Assembly (NCBI RefSeq): GCF_000327385.1 | Contig: NW_008709421.1 | Span: 1,207,126-1,271,125, forward strand | DNA length: 64,000 bases | Source: Lottia gigantea | Taxonomy: Eukaryota > Mollusca > Gastropoda > Lottiidae | Reading direction: 5' to 3' | In this document: positions 36,373 through 48,209 of the stretch, piece after piece | Layout of the letters: each line of letters starts with the position of its first letter | Numbering within the stretch: the stretch's first letter is position 1 | Notes under the pieces: model-generated | What the model was told of the DNA's origin: nothing | What the model saw: the letters and a program-made list of their open reading frames with translations, nothing else | Databases searched by the model: none | Translations under genes and position numbers: made by a program

Positions 36373-37859
36373 ATATCGGCACTAGACGCTAATAGACCCC
36401 CTGTGCATCCTATGTTCGTGTAAATGTCGTTCCGACAAAGTACAGGTTACAGGAGAGCATTTCAATAAATTGCGACGAGTATGTGTATATTTTGATAAAC
36501 AGTTCATCAGGCATCCACCACTTAAAGCCATGTTATTTGTGGTCCGTGGTCCCATGTAATAGTTTCGTATTTCACATTAGAGTTTGTTTTGAATGAAGTT
36601 GGCGTGATCTGAGAGAGACGGGCAGATTCATTTTTAATTCTCTAATTCGAAACACATTTCGATAACAAGATTAAAATCTAATATTATTCCTGTTAAATTT
36701 TCTGTGTTGATTCCTGATAATTCCTCAAGTCTGAAAGCGATTTTATTCCTTATTCCTGTATCCAATCTAGGGCCTTGTGGCAAGTGGGCCATAAAGTCCA
36801 GGCGGATCGAGGAGATGAAAGGTCAACATTATGACCAACTTCGAAAAAATATTTACTTTTATTCACTGTGTATATGTGTGGATTAATTGTGTAAGTTCGT
36901 GGATATAAGAGTTGCTAATCTCTGGATCATCATTCTATTATTAGTATCCCTAAATCTTTTTAATCCTTAATACCACTAATATAATCTCATTACCATGTAC
37001 AACTGATTATTATGTCGCGAATAATTCTGTTTATTTGTTGTAGTTGTTTGGAAATCTTCTCGAAATTATACTAAAAAGGCATGTTTACTTCCGATAATTC
37101 TTATTGCAAATATAAACCTGTGATGCTGATTACGTCTTTGCAGTAGTCAAATATTAAATTCCATTAAGTAGTATTTACTACGTCATCTCTTGAGTTAACA
37201 GTGTCTGGAATCTAAGTTAAGAGAAGTTAAACTAAATCCAGTTCAATAACACGGGAATATAAAAATTTCTAAATAATGTCTTTTAAGGGCTTTATAAATG
37301 TATTGAACTGTTGTTGATGGTTTTAATGATATTCTTTAAAGGGTTAATTGCCCTGAACATATCTTCTGAACCACGAGGAAGACACACCCACTAGTTTTTG
37401 TATTTGTTCATCAGTAAAAGTGCACTTAATTGTTATTTTTTTGGTCTAAATTAACTGGAATCGGACATGTACATCAACCCCTGTGCAATGAATTCGCCTG
37501 CTTACATAGCTCAATATTCCTTCAACTAATAATCAAATCTCTATTTCTAAGCCAGTTATTATTGGCAAATGTTATATGCGAAACACGTGTGTGTTTAAAT
37601 CCAAAGCAATACGGCGAATTTCTAAACGGTAGCTTTCATTTTCAAATGGATAATTTCTGCAATACTTTCCATCAAAGCAACAATATTCCATAGGTTTCGC
37701 TAGATTTCTCATCGGAAGTTTTAGAAATGTTACTTGTGGTGTCAATTAAGGTTCATTAGAATATCGTCAAAGAACAGCGACCCCCAGATGTTTCCTCGAT
37801 AATATACACAAGTAATCGAGTCTAGATTGAAAATTAATGACGCTCACAACGTTATTTCC

Positions 37860-38110
37860 TTAGTGTACAATATTCCCATTATTATTCCAAACATTATTAA
37901 TTGACCGACTGGTTTTACTGCTTTTTACTCGATTAAAAAGTCGATCGAAAATATCGGGTCGTTTCTGTAACTAAAGATCCTCAAATTTACGAATCAAGTC
38001 TTCTCGACAGGTGGTCGAGTAATTACAGGAGAATTATTTTGGTACATTTTAATCAATTGTAAATAATTATACGGCGGTGTTCGCTTATTGTTAATTATTC
38101 TTGCAAACAG
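37860..38110. promoter_or_regulatory. AT-rich homeodomain/forkhead motif cluster (candidate enhancer)
   Basis: Within 250 bp there are several TAAT-core words (ATTAATTG near 37895, TTAATTA near 38090), a forkhead-type TGTAAATA near 38057 and a pair of inverted CGATTAAAAAGTCGATCG words near 37930. The stretch is unique, repeat-free and keeps its CpGs. The enhancer reading rests on motif density only. Confidence 0.2.
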
Positions 38111-39604
38111 TTGACTTTCGAAACCCCATTGCATTGCTTTCCCATAGCAGTTCACCAATAATGCAGGTCTTCATTTTATTCATTAGCTCAAGAATTTAGT
38201 TAACATTCAATTACACGGAAACTGTGTATGATAGGATATGACTACATGGAAACAACCAACATTAGTTACTCTACCAGTTGAAAGTCACGAAACCAACGCA
38301 GAAACTAGGAAAGCTTTAAAGTCTTGTAACTTTTCGTGTACGTTATAAATTTGTTCCAACTGAAGCAGTTCATTATAGTTTGTAAAATTGTCATGGTATT
38401 CAAATAAAAACTACGATGTGACAGCGTTAAGTCCGACATATGACTGTAATTGTAGTAATAGAAAATAAGCTGATTAAGAGATCAAAGTTAAGTATAGCGT
38501 TTGAATGACTTCGTCCTCGAACATTGCCATGCGATGTGACGAGTTGAACGAGCGACAGGCTATTATTATCTTCCTTAGGGGGGTGGATCGTCTCAACTTG
38601 AACTTCACATTTCTAGTTTATCAATATGGTTACCTTAACACATGATAAAGTACAGTGATAATCATGTTATCGTTTGAAATTGGTCTGGTTAATATTACTT
38701 ATTTACCATATTTCATATCTAGCTTAGTTTAGTTTTACAAGATCAGTGAATCACGAGACTGATTTCGATATCTTGATACAACCTTTCGGTATCTTTATAC
38801 ATCCTTTGTATTATATTAACTACCTAAATCATTCAAGATGCAGTTTCGTGTCTGATTGTTCAGTAACGGTAACGCAAGGAACTATAGTATCACTGGAGGC
38901 TTCACAATTTCTTCGCCTGACTACAGTGATGTAGCTGAGTTACCCAACATGTTCATAGTATCGTAAAGCATCGTTTTGTGAATGCCATTTCGGTATATGT
39001 CCCAATATTCAAGCGATAATACACTATGATTTACTGTGCTAGAACAACATATTTAGGAAATGTCATCCACTGCTAAGGACAGATTCTAACATTTTGTTGG
39101 TCTCAGTATGTATCTTAAACAGTGGCCACCCTCTTTCTTCAGTGTCATCACGAAAATATCTGTTACTCGGACTATATTTTATTTATTTGAGTTCATGTCT
39201 TGTCACTTTTAATATCGGCATTGCTCTTCAAATCTTCAGGATCTAAAAGTTCAATCTGAATGAAACAAAGTCCCTTCAGTATCGTATTTCAAACCTAATT
39301 CGATAAGCACAGTGTTAAATGATCTTGAAAAGCATAATTTTATTCAGATTTATGGACTATAATCATCGGATTGTGATGATTTTAACCTCTTAAATTAGAC
39401 ATCGGACTATATGCCTGAGGGACAATTTTCACACATTTGATATGATCGAATCTTCCTTTTATCTTTTAATTATTTGTGAAGGAAATTTCACGAGTATGTA
39501 GGATGCACTCTCATACAAACTGAACAGGATATATATACTGTTTGTATGTTGTCCGAATTCTTGTTGTCTTACTTCATTAGCGAATAAAGACAAGGGCTCG
39601 TCTC

Positions 39605-39766
39605 ATGCTACCCGCGTTTCGGATACAAACTGCTCATAAAGGCAGCTATTTACACAAATTAGGACCAACTCCTTTTAAAATTCAAGCGAATGAGCAAGCA
39701 AACGAACTGACTAGACAGGATCGAGAAGCCGACAACGTGAATATTCCAAAATACGAAGACACCTGA
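39605..39766 (+). pseudogene. Possible retroelement RNase H relic (fossil fragment)
   Basis: A short 53-residue open segment contains NEQANELTRQ, close to the GNExADxLAR signature that ends the RNase H domain of many reverse-transcribing elements. No neighbouring domain is recognisable, so the element class (LINE or other) cannot be assigned. It is a small broken remnant in an otherwise mobile-element-poor region. Chance resemblance is possible because only about a dozen residues carry the signal. Confidence 0.3.
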
Positions 39767-42107
39767 CTGGTATTTAACTGACTATAGGTCATGTACTGCT
39801 ATCGCCATATGCTGTTCCGAAAGCACCACAGTCAGAACAGAAAATAACGACTGGAGAAATATTGAACAATCCATTGAAAATTTGAACCAATGATTACAGC
39901 AGCTTCAAAATCTAAATTTGCAATTTGGGATTGGCTTTAAAGCGATATGAATTAATAAGCTCCTATTCCTTGTCAAAGCTTCAAAATACTTCATAATGTT
40001 TCATTGAAATGGGACTAGATACACGAAGAAGAATATTCTATCGGTCAATATAAAACTTCAAAGTATATTTGTTTATACTGACATGAATAAAGGATAGAGT
40101 TGCATAACATAGATACCGTTTTATATTGATATTCTTCACTCTGTGGATATAGTATATTCCCTGTGGGTATTTTTTCTCTTTTCTAACGGTTTACAACACC
40201 TTTATCTTTTCGCTATTTCACTATTTACATTAAAAGGGTTGTATCTAAATCAGTACGAGTGCTAAAACCTTATAAAGCCAATTGTCATTTTTACAAGCGG
40301 ATATTGGTGGTTGTAACGTCAAATATTGCCAAAGACTGGTGATCATGCATAGGTCAACTTAGGTCATCTTATCATCATGCCATTGGTACAATTGTCCCAG
40401 CAATGACTAGCTGAAAGAGTATCCTTGAGACTCAGATGTTATCTTTTGTTCCACGTCACCTCAGATCTCCGGTGACAACAGGAAAGGCTCCAGTCGTATT
40501 TATTGATCAAGCGTTGCTTCACTAATACCAGAAGTATTAAATTTATATTAGTTTCGAAATGCCATCGACTTGAAACTAGGCATATACTGTTACTCTACAC
40601 TCTTCAAGCTAACCAGAATTATGTTGCATTTTTCTGCTATACACACAATCACGATGATTATGGATTTTCTTTCTGAAAGAATTTCCAATTATTAACATTT
40701 TAAATAATACCGATAATCACGATTATTTGAATATATAAAATAGTTCGCCATTCAAATCAAGCTTCAGTCAGAAACTACATCATGATTTCTGTTTAATTCA
40801 ATAGGACGAAAATACATGTCATGATTTATGATTGTATAAACAAAAAATATAATGCTATAATATGATAAAATCCCAAGTCTCGTATAAAACATAATGTGGA
40901 TTATCAATTCTATACATGGTTTCCAACGTCAACGTAAGTTTACATTTGGTTCAATGGTCTTACAGATTGCTTGAAATATCAATTGAAAACATGTGTTTTT
41001 CTATGTTCATTTGTATAAAATGCTATAAGAATCCAGAATTTCAGATTCAGATAAAAGATTTAGCAAAAAAGTATTCAAAAGCGCCCTTCTCGACAAATCC
41101 TGTTGCTGATTGGCACCAGCTCTTCCAGTGGGGTAATATTGCCCTGCACTCCATTGCAATCAATATTGGTTCTGTACTGTAGAATCAGGTGAATAACAGT
41201 ATCAGCAAATACAAAGCCAATTCATAAGAGATGATAATATTACATAATGATTTCCAGTGCGCGTTACATCATACTTTATATGTAACATTCATTATTAATA
41301 TCGTTCATTATACAATTCTATGATGAATAACAGACCACAACTTCCTTTCAGTCTGGCAAAGCAAGTCTACTCTCACGAGAATCCATGAACACATTTTGCT
41401 CTAGTGATGTAGCTTTCTAACGCTCTGGCTTCCTTTTTGTTTGACCAGAAGTAGATATACTTTTACAATGATAATTTTCACTAGATTTTCCACTAAATGT
41501 TCCTAACCTACGACGCCATCGGAGTGCATTGATGCAAGGAGCCAAGGAAGAGCTAAGACCTAACCAAACACCCTTTGTACATTATGTTTTGATATAAAGA
41601 TCAAAAGTAAACCCATCCCTTGAAATCAAATAAGAGTGAAGGCAAAAAAAAGCAATCCATTGAAAAAAATCAAGTTTTATTTTTTGTTCTAAAAGTTTGG
41701 GAGAAAAAAAAACACAATTCATTTCAGTAATAACATCTATGATTATGACGAAACAAGGGAGTTAGCTCAGGGTAATTGTAGTCCTAGATTTTTTTTAATT
41801 AAATGGAATGTTTTCTAGACGATTATGTGTGGTAGGAATAAAGACCTAAGTCGTTTTCTATCCAGTCTATAATTTAACTATGTTGACAGTTGAGTTAATA
41901 AGATTAAAACGTCGTAAAGAAGACTTGGCATGACTGCTTTCAATCTATACAGTCATGCTATGTGGATCCTTTTTTTCAGATTTTCATTAACACTAACTTC
42001 AGTATAAGAATTGCAAGCGTCATCAACTAATTATTTTCGCAGAATATCGATCTAAAATGAACAAATAATCTTCCGGGATGCATTTAGAAATATATGTTTA
42101 TATTTTC

Positions 42108-42450
42108 CAAAGATAACAATCTTAGTTCCAAGAAAGAATTGCCTACATATAACAACACATGCAATATTTAACATTTGTTATTGAACGGTTAACAAAGATA
42201 ACTACTTAGATTCCAAGAAAGAATTGCTTACTTGTAACAATAACAATACGTGTAACATTTAAAATTTGTTATTATAATGAAGATAACAACTTAGGTTCCA
42301 AGAAAGAATTGTCTCTTGTTTAAAATTTGTTATTGTACAGTTTTCACTAAGATATCAAGAATTGCCTACATTTTACATTCATTATTATTTACTATTGTTA
42401 TTTTACTTTTTAACATTTTAGCAAAGATAACTTGGGATCTAAAAAGAAAT
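42108..42450. repeat. Degenerate ~85-bp tandem repeat
   Basis: Three to four units share AAGATAAC, CTTAG-TTCCAAGAAAGAATTG and ACATTTGTTATT in order, starting near 42110, 42195, 42281 and, more decayed, 42350. The units have diverged by indels. Confidence 0.6.
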
Positions 42451-44476
42451 TTTTTTGTATTATAACAATATGGGTTCCGTTGGATGGGTGGCTATGTAAC
42501 TATCCTTTAATATTCATGAACAACTACGACTCTAGGAATAATCATGATCCCCAGCATAAACACTTATTCAAACCAATTATACTCGCCAGTTAAATATAAA
42601 GTTTTCACGAAAGTTACCGGTGTTAAGCCTCATGACAATAACACTCGTTATTTTTGCTTACTCTGGGCGTTCGCATGCTTCAGACTTTTCTAAATAAATT
42701 TCCCTTCCTAAATAAACATATTAGCAAGATTCTCGTACACTATTGTATGGTCTTGTTTACATAGAACTGGACAAATTATTTTCCATCTATGTTTGTCTAT
42801 ACTATTGAATTCAGGGACAACCATCGTGGCGTATTTATTTAATCACGTTTTATCATGTGACATGATTTTTTTTCACTCGAATTTGTTTAGTATATAGTTT
42901 AGTATATGTATTACACCCAAGATGCTCTTCCATAGAAGCACTGGCCGTACTCACAAGTAGAAATATATGGAAATAAATTGCGTATCAGAATCTTGTGAAC
43001 AAATCCTAATGATAACATGAAACGTTTTTCAAAATATATTTTTTTTTAAGATTTTTGCAGTTGTTGGTCTATGTACAAAAGCAAACAAGTGAGAAAAAAG
43101 TCAAACAGTTCGGACAATAGAATATTTCACAATAATTATTTTACAAAAGTTTACTTATTTATAATTGGTATCTCATAATAGCTATCTTTAATTAATTTTT
43201 CAAATTTCTTTTATTTTTTCAAAAAGATGAATCTAACAGAACTTATCTTCAAATTCAATAATTATAATATATTTCTGAATTTATAATTAGGCTCAACAGT
43301 AGATCTAGATCAAATATGTACGGCACATTTGTTTATTATTCGAATAACAATAAATATGTATGCAAAAAAAATGACCGCATTTTATCACATTTATTATAAC
43401 AATAATTCATTGAAAAATGTCATCAAATCAATTGTCTGGCATCCTACCTACTGTACTTATATGGCCCTATATTTCGTTTTCTATACATTTCACATGTATC
43501 GCAAAACTATGCAGTGCTAATGAAACTAACTACTTTTTTCACAATAATATCAAAGTGTTATATTGTGTTTCAAATATAAATACATGTATATTGAATATAT
43601 TTCTTTTACACTTACATATTACACCTATATTGTATTTACATTTCAGATTTTATTTTCAATATCATTCAATATATATTATTAAAATACACTATAGCCAATG
43701 AACAATTACCTGCTTTTAAGAATAAGTCGATTGAAGCTAAAAAGTTTAGAATTGGACAATTTGATTACCCCAAAGTAAATTTGCATATAATGACAAATTA
43801 TATATTTAGAAAAGATTAAAACCCTATACATTTTTATTGAAAAACTACAAATACAGCTACTTAAATTTCAATGGGATTTACTTAAGTAATTGGATAAGAT
43901 ATAAGATTTTACCTCTTCAAATGGATTATCTTAATCTAATCCTATTTTGATTTTGGTTATCTACAGATAGCCCAATGGTAATTATTTTTTAATGGATTAA
44001 TGCAGTGAGAATTGGGATTTTTAAATGTTGTATTTATTAAGGCTGATTAAATTCAAATTTTCTTTTTGCAAGAAATATTTATTAGTCTTTGAAATAGAAT
44101 TATCAAAAGTGAATTTGAACAGTTTGCTGAGTCATTGTTATGAGCTGAAACATGTAATTTTCTATTCCAAAATAAAGGAAAAAAGCTAATCCCCGTAGTC
44201 TCTTATTTATACTGTACTTTATAGTATAAGATGTTCAATACCATGTTTTTCATGAGAAAAGTGGCGGTTGTCATCATCAGAAACTCTATACATTCCTAAC
44301 GTCACTATTTCTCTACAAGAAATCAAACCATTGGCAGAATCGACCAGAATTTAGAATTTTGTTACTATTCAAGGAGAATTGGTCAAGTATCTTCACGAAA
44401 GTTCAAGTATTTATAACTCATCAACAAACGGAAGACAACCAGAAGTCTAATATTACATTATCAAGACAAAAATATT

Positions 44477-44945
44477 AGCAGACGACACAGCAGGAGTGTG
44501 TTACTCCCATGTTTTCTCTATACAGACGACAGGTGGCTTTTATAAAACTCGGTTCATCTTCAGGAATTCGACTCAATATCCAAAATAAAACCAACTTTGT
44601 TTGATATACAAAATTATATTTTATAGACGAGTGAGACAAACTAAACATTTTGAAACGTCTCGAATATATGATAGTGACTATTCAAACTTAAAATCCTCTA
44701 CAACAAATAACATAGTGGGTGTATATAAAATGAAGTTAGTTTTTCAAAAGAAATAGACCAAAATTGTACAACAAAACTACACAGCAATCTATCTTAATAG
44801 CAAGTGTAAAGGCAAATCAATCGTCAAAGTGTAGCAGACGACATAACTGACAATGATTTTGTAACCACTGCCTTCGATGAACTGCAGCAGGTGGTTTACA
44901 CAAAATATTTCATCCGTCGGAATTTGATTAGCAACTCACTAAAAC
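44477..44945. repeat. Diverged direct duplication beside exon 1
   Basis: 44477-44585 and 44833-44945 share AGCAGACGACA, CAGGTGG, TTCATC-TC-GGAATT and ACTCA words in the same order, 356 bp apart. Both copies keep a CAGGTG E-box (about 44530 and 44888). The second copy ends just downstream of the splice donor in transcript order. Confidence 0.45.
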
Positions 44946-44955
44946 ATGTAAAGGG

Positions 44956-44960
44956 CTTAC
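44956..44960 (-). other. 5' splice donor of intron 1
   Basis: The minus strand reads GAG|GTAAG directly after the last codon of the first coding exon. This matches the consensus MAG|GTRAG. The intron it opens extends at least 44.9 kb to the left edge of the window. Confidence 0.6.
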
Positions 44961-45068
44961 CTCTTCCTCTGGTGTAGTATTTACGGAGTCCATACTTTGA
45001 CTAAGAGCTATATTGGAATCGGTGTTAAGTCCAGTATTATTGTGAGTAGCCATATCAGTCGATCTCAT
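44961..45068 (-). CDS. First coding exon of an unidentified protein gene (partial)
   Basis: On the minus strand a start codon at 45068-45066 opens a 36-codon frame that ends exactly at a GTAAG splice donor (44960-44956), between codons (phase 0). An in-frame TAG at 45077-45075 closes the frame upstream. A second in-frame ATG at 45053-45051 has the better context (G at -3, G at +4), so the protein begins either MRSTDMATHNN or MATHNNTG. The segment ends SVNTTPEEE. It is rich in Ser, Thr and Asn with an acidic end, and has no signal peptide, membrane segment or recognisable domain; this looks like the disordered N-terminus of a soluble, perhaps regulatory, protein. The next exon lies beyond the left edge or is unrecognised. 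No function is assigned. Support is the frame, the donor, the start context and the promoter-like DNA just upstream; chance coding remains possible. Confidence 0.6.
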
Positions 45069-45276
45069 GTCGTACTAATACACTCGATGTTAATAAGGTC
45101 CGTTTTAGATATGGGACAGCATAAGATGCTACTCTATCCCTTTCAAAATGAAATTTTACTTTTTGACTACTACTAATCACAGTCACTTGGGTGTGGTAAC
45201 TAAACAACGTGAAAATATCCACGCCTCTGAACTCCTGTTCAATGATATGTATTAAATAAAAAGCAAATTTCGTCAA
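45055..45276 (-). other. Possible upstream ORF in the 5' leader
   Basis: A 73-codon minus-strand frame starts at 45276 and stops with TGA at 45057-45055, one base before the inner ATG of the coding exon and overlapping the outer ATG out of frame. If transcription starts above 45276, this frame would be met first by scanning ribosomes and could limit use of the main start. The peptide has no recognisable motif. It may be untranscribed or a chance frame. Confidence 0.25.
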
Positions 45277-45600
45277 GTAAATACGGCACGCGTTGAATCA
45301 AAAGTACATGGAATTCCCTTAATTTCACTAAATAGTGCGCTGTATTATACGTGCGCTTGGTGCAAAGTGCAGTGAAACAACTGTCAGTTCAAAGCCAAGA
45401 CGTCAGTGTGGCTATTTCTCTCTCGGCTGCATCCAGTCACACACGTGTGTTTCACTAGAAACGATTGAAATGAATCGAAATCCTTTTTCCACTCTGTATA
45501 CACCTCCGTTTATTTTGTTATTCAAATGCACGCACATTCGCGTAGTGACGTCAGTTTATTTCCCATACTACTCTATAAGCTGTGTTCGATTGGCTGCGCG
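45270..45600 (-). promoter_or_regulatory. Promoter-like, CpG-containing region upstream of exon 1
   Basis: This stretch is richer in G+C and CpG than its surroundings. It holds an E-box CACGTG (45442-45447), a perfect cAMP-response element TGACGTCA (45546-45553) and a CCAAT box on the minus strand (ATTGG at 45589-45593). TATA-like words are present (TTATAG near 45575 and TATAAT near 45350 on the minus strand) but none is convincingly placed. It lies 0.2-0.55 kb upstream of the start codons, the expected place for a promoter. The transcription start is not determined, and divergent transcription to the right is possible. Confidence 0.5.
45546..45553. promoter_or_regulatory. cAMP-response element TGACGTCA
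   Basis: Perfect 8-bp palindromic CRE, the binding site of CREB/ATF bZIP factors, about 480-495 bp upstream of the start codons of the first exon. Its place beside an E-box and a CCAAT box makes it more credible than the isolated CREs elsewhere in the window, which fall in repeats. Confidence 0.45.
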
Positions 45601-46460
45601 GACCGCTCGAAGTTGTTGATAAATTCAAGGGGGTACAGGTCACAGTGATTTTTGGTGATCCATCTGAAATTACTGAATTTTGTTGGCTGTTTTAGGCATT
45701 ACTGTATGGATTACTTCAGGCTTCACGCTACTATGGTACACCTTTGTTAAAAGATTACAAAAGTGGTGAGTCTACAGTAGAAGATTACTTTTTAGTGATG
45801 TTCACTATAATTTATAGGCTGAAATTTATCTACAGAACTACAAAATTTGATAGATTCTGATTTTAGATCTGTGGTCAGAGGGCTAAAGGTAATGTTGGTT
45901 TCCGAAACCTTTTGTGCGTAATTTAGTGACGGCTAGTACAAATTACAGTTAATTGATTTTCAAGATTGGTCAACAATATTTTCCAGATAACCCAACCAAT
46001 CGAACAAACCATCAATGAACCCTGACACGATGAACTTTGATCCCATATCGCATGAACTATTGTCTGCAGAAAATGTTCATAATAAGATTAATTTGAATGA
46101 GTATATAACGATTAGCCACATCGGGGAGTTTAATGACAAGAGATTATTAGTAAAGTGTATAAAATCTTGTTTCAACAGATCAAAAGACCTGACGAGAAAG
46201 TTAATAAGTGGATTACAGTATGACACGAGCTGTGTTAGCCCGGTATGAAAGGACGACTTTATCAATAAACCATTTCAGCCGATTTTTCACTCAAAGAAAT
46301 GGACTTAAGAAATATAATATTTGATGTGATAATTACATATCGATGCGAGTACACGTTTCGAGTTGAATTCGGGGTACATACGTATATTAAGTCATTTAAA
46401 TCTAATCGATTTTACGTTTTTTTTTGTTACGATTACATATATTTTTGACTGTTGCTACCA

Positions 46461-46475
46461 CCCCCCCCCCCCCCC
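46461..46475. repeat. (C)15 homopolymer
   Basis: Uninterrupted run of 15 cytosines, followed by TCTC. Unusual in this AT-rich window and liable to length error in sequencing. Confidence 0.9.
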
Positions 46476-46943
46476 TCTCAATGCCCACGACGCAGAATTA
46501 TAAACACTTTTGAGTGATCCAAAAAAATAACTGCTTTTAAAGTATGCTATAGGAAAAATGTTAGACTGCAACGAGTTTCATGTTCATTTACAGGAATTAA
46601 AATGATAATTATAAAATAAAAAAGAGTTATATGGGTATTTTATAAACTCATTATACATGCTGACGTAAACTTTATCAATAATTAGTTCCCACGAAAAGGC
46701 CAATAATTAATATAAATTAAATGTATTATTAATTTTTATAGACGTACGAGATTTGGGTAGGGAGACTGTAAAATGTCACGTCATCAGTTGTTAAGTAACT
46801 GTAAGGAGGTACCCTATTCTCAAAATAAAATAGTAAGTGCATTCAAAAAAATCAATTGATATTTGCATATTATGATTTGTCTCAGCTGATAGCGGTCCAT
46901 TATTCGACTCTTGGAAATTTGTAAAGCTTTGCTTAATCTTATA

Positions 46944-47055
46944 GAAACACCTGATGGTACATCTTTTTGGAGGCGTCCCCTACTATACAACTTTGACTCC
47001 CGATTTTGCCATTCATTGGACGAGATATTTAATGGACGGAACTGTCTTGCTTGAA
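46944..47055 (+). repeat. Dispersed repeat, copy of 14.7 kb repeat
   Basis: Reads ACACCTGATGGTACATC, TTTTTGGAGGCGTCCCC, TACAACTTTGACTCCCGA, TTTGCCATTCATTGGAC and GGAACTGTCTTGCTTGAACG. It is collinear with 14703-14813 and better preserved at its CpGs. Confidence 0.5.
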
Positions 47056-48209
47056 CGGATTATTATAATTTCATCATTAGTTTTCAGCTGAAATTAACAC
47101 AAGGACTTGCATTCATATCGACCTGGTAGTTTATTCATACAATTGTTTAGAATTGTGTATAAATTAATACATTTACATTCTAAATGATTGTCTAAATAGA
47201 ACAATACACTGTTTGTGTAGGACATATTCATTATTATTGAGCTATAGATATTAATTGGAACACTTTAATCGATAAAACTACGATTTTCTAAGCTAAAATT
47301 TTATTAATTTTATGCAATAAGGCCATAATGTATGAAGCCAAAACCATAAAGGCAAAAATCTTTCTTGGATGAATAAACCAAGTACTAAAGATCCAAACCG
47401 CAAAACGAAACCCGAAATCCAAAACAACATTTTTGTAGCAGCTAATAAACGTTTCACATGAGAAAGTGTATCAACCATAAATGAGTAAGTATTTCATAAT
47501 GAAAAGCGGTATCAGGTGTCTAGAAGAGTGCGATCAATAGCATGTTCGTTAATAGTGGAATAACTCACTTTTCGTTTGTAAGAAACGGCCATCGTGATTT
47601 AACCCAGTGGTATCTTTTAACACCTATCCCCTAACATTCAGAGATACTTCTGAAATTCCATATGTGGAATCATAATTTTTTAGATGAAACCAATGACATT
47701 TTCTTGTGGTATACAGTCATAAAATGTGTGATATGCCTGTATTATGGTATACGATTTTTTTCTTTGTTTACCAAGTAATATTACATAATAATGATAAACA
47801 TAACTACTAATATATATTATAACGAAAGATAATTATATCTAATTATTATGACGGAAACACCTGGGTTAAGTTGTAAGAAACAGTCTAATTTTATATCTGA
47901 TTATTTATTATTTCAATGGATTGTCATGTCGTAAGAAAATCGCCCAATCGTGTACCAATGCGTTGCTAACGGTTACCAACGATATATTAATGTATAATTT
48001 TTTTGAAAAATGGTATTATTTTGAGTCAACTATGGCGACTGACAATACAATATAAAAATCATATCAAATCAAATCAAATTTCTTTGTCGTGAACAATGAA
48101 ATTCATATTTCCAATTCAAACTTTTCTCGAAATGTAGACATGAGAATATTTTCCACTTGTCCAATTTCAGTAGGGACGCAGGCCGAAAATAGGTCAGTTG
48201 TCTGAAGAT

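Larger units (their letters stand above)
34800..46400. other. CpG-retaining, SINE/MITE-poor domain around exon 1
   Basis: From about 34.8 kb CpG dinucleotides become frequent, often three to four per 60-base line, whereas 1-34.7 kb has many lines with none. None of the SINE or MITE families recognised elsewhere in the window is seen here; the exceptions are local degenerate repeats (42.1 kb, 44.5 kb) and a retroelement relic (39.6 kb). Loss of CpG usually marks methylated DNA, so this domain may be unmethylated in the germ line and under constraint, as seen around promoters of developmental regulators. Apart from the separately listed items I see no further genes in it. Confidence 0.45.
45605..48205. 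other. Upstream flank without recognised gene
   Basis: Between the promoter-like region and the next repeats I see no supported gene. A 77-codon plus-strand frame at 46015-46248 has mixed polar and hydrophobic composition and a possible GTATG donor at its end, but no domain, conserved motif or acceptor that I can defend. The C-tract (46461) and a dispersed repeat (46944) are listed separately. Confidence 0.4.

Noticed and set aside
43950-43975. TTTGGTTATCTA, as in miR-9
   Set aside because: Only 12 bases match, the rest of the mature sequence and the star arm are missing, and no hairpin of proper size forms.
45283-45305. Sequence resembling mature miR-124 (GGCACGCG-TGAAT)
   Set aside because: The seed differs and the flanks do not fold into a precursor hairpin. 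miR-124 is almost invariant in animals, so this is coincidence.
45335-45619. 94-codon plus-strand frame over the promoter-like region
   Set aside because: CpG-rich DNA has fewer stop codons, so a frame here is unremarkable. It carries no domain and coincides with the CRE, E-box and CCAAT motifs.
46015-46248. 77-codon plus-strand frame with a possible GTATG donor, upstream of the promoter
   Set aside because: Composition is protein-like, but the start context is poor (T at -3), an antisense frame overlaps, and no domain or second exon could be shown.
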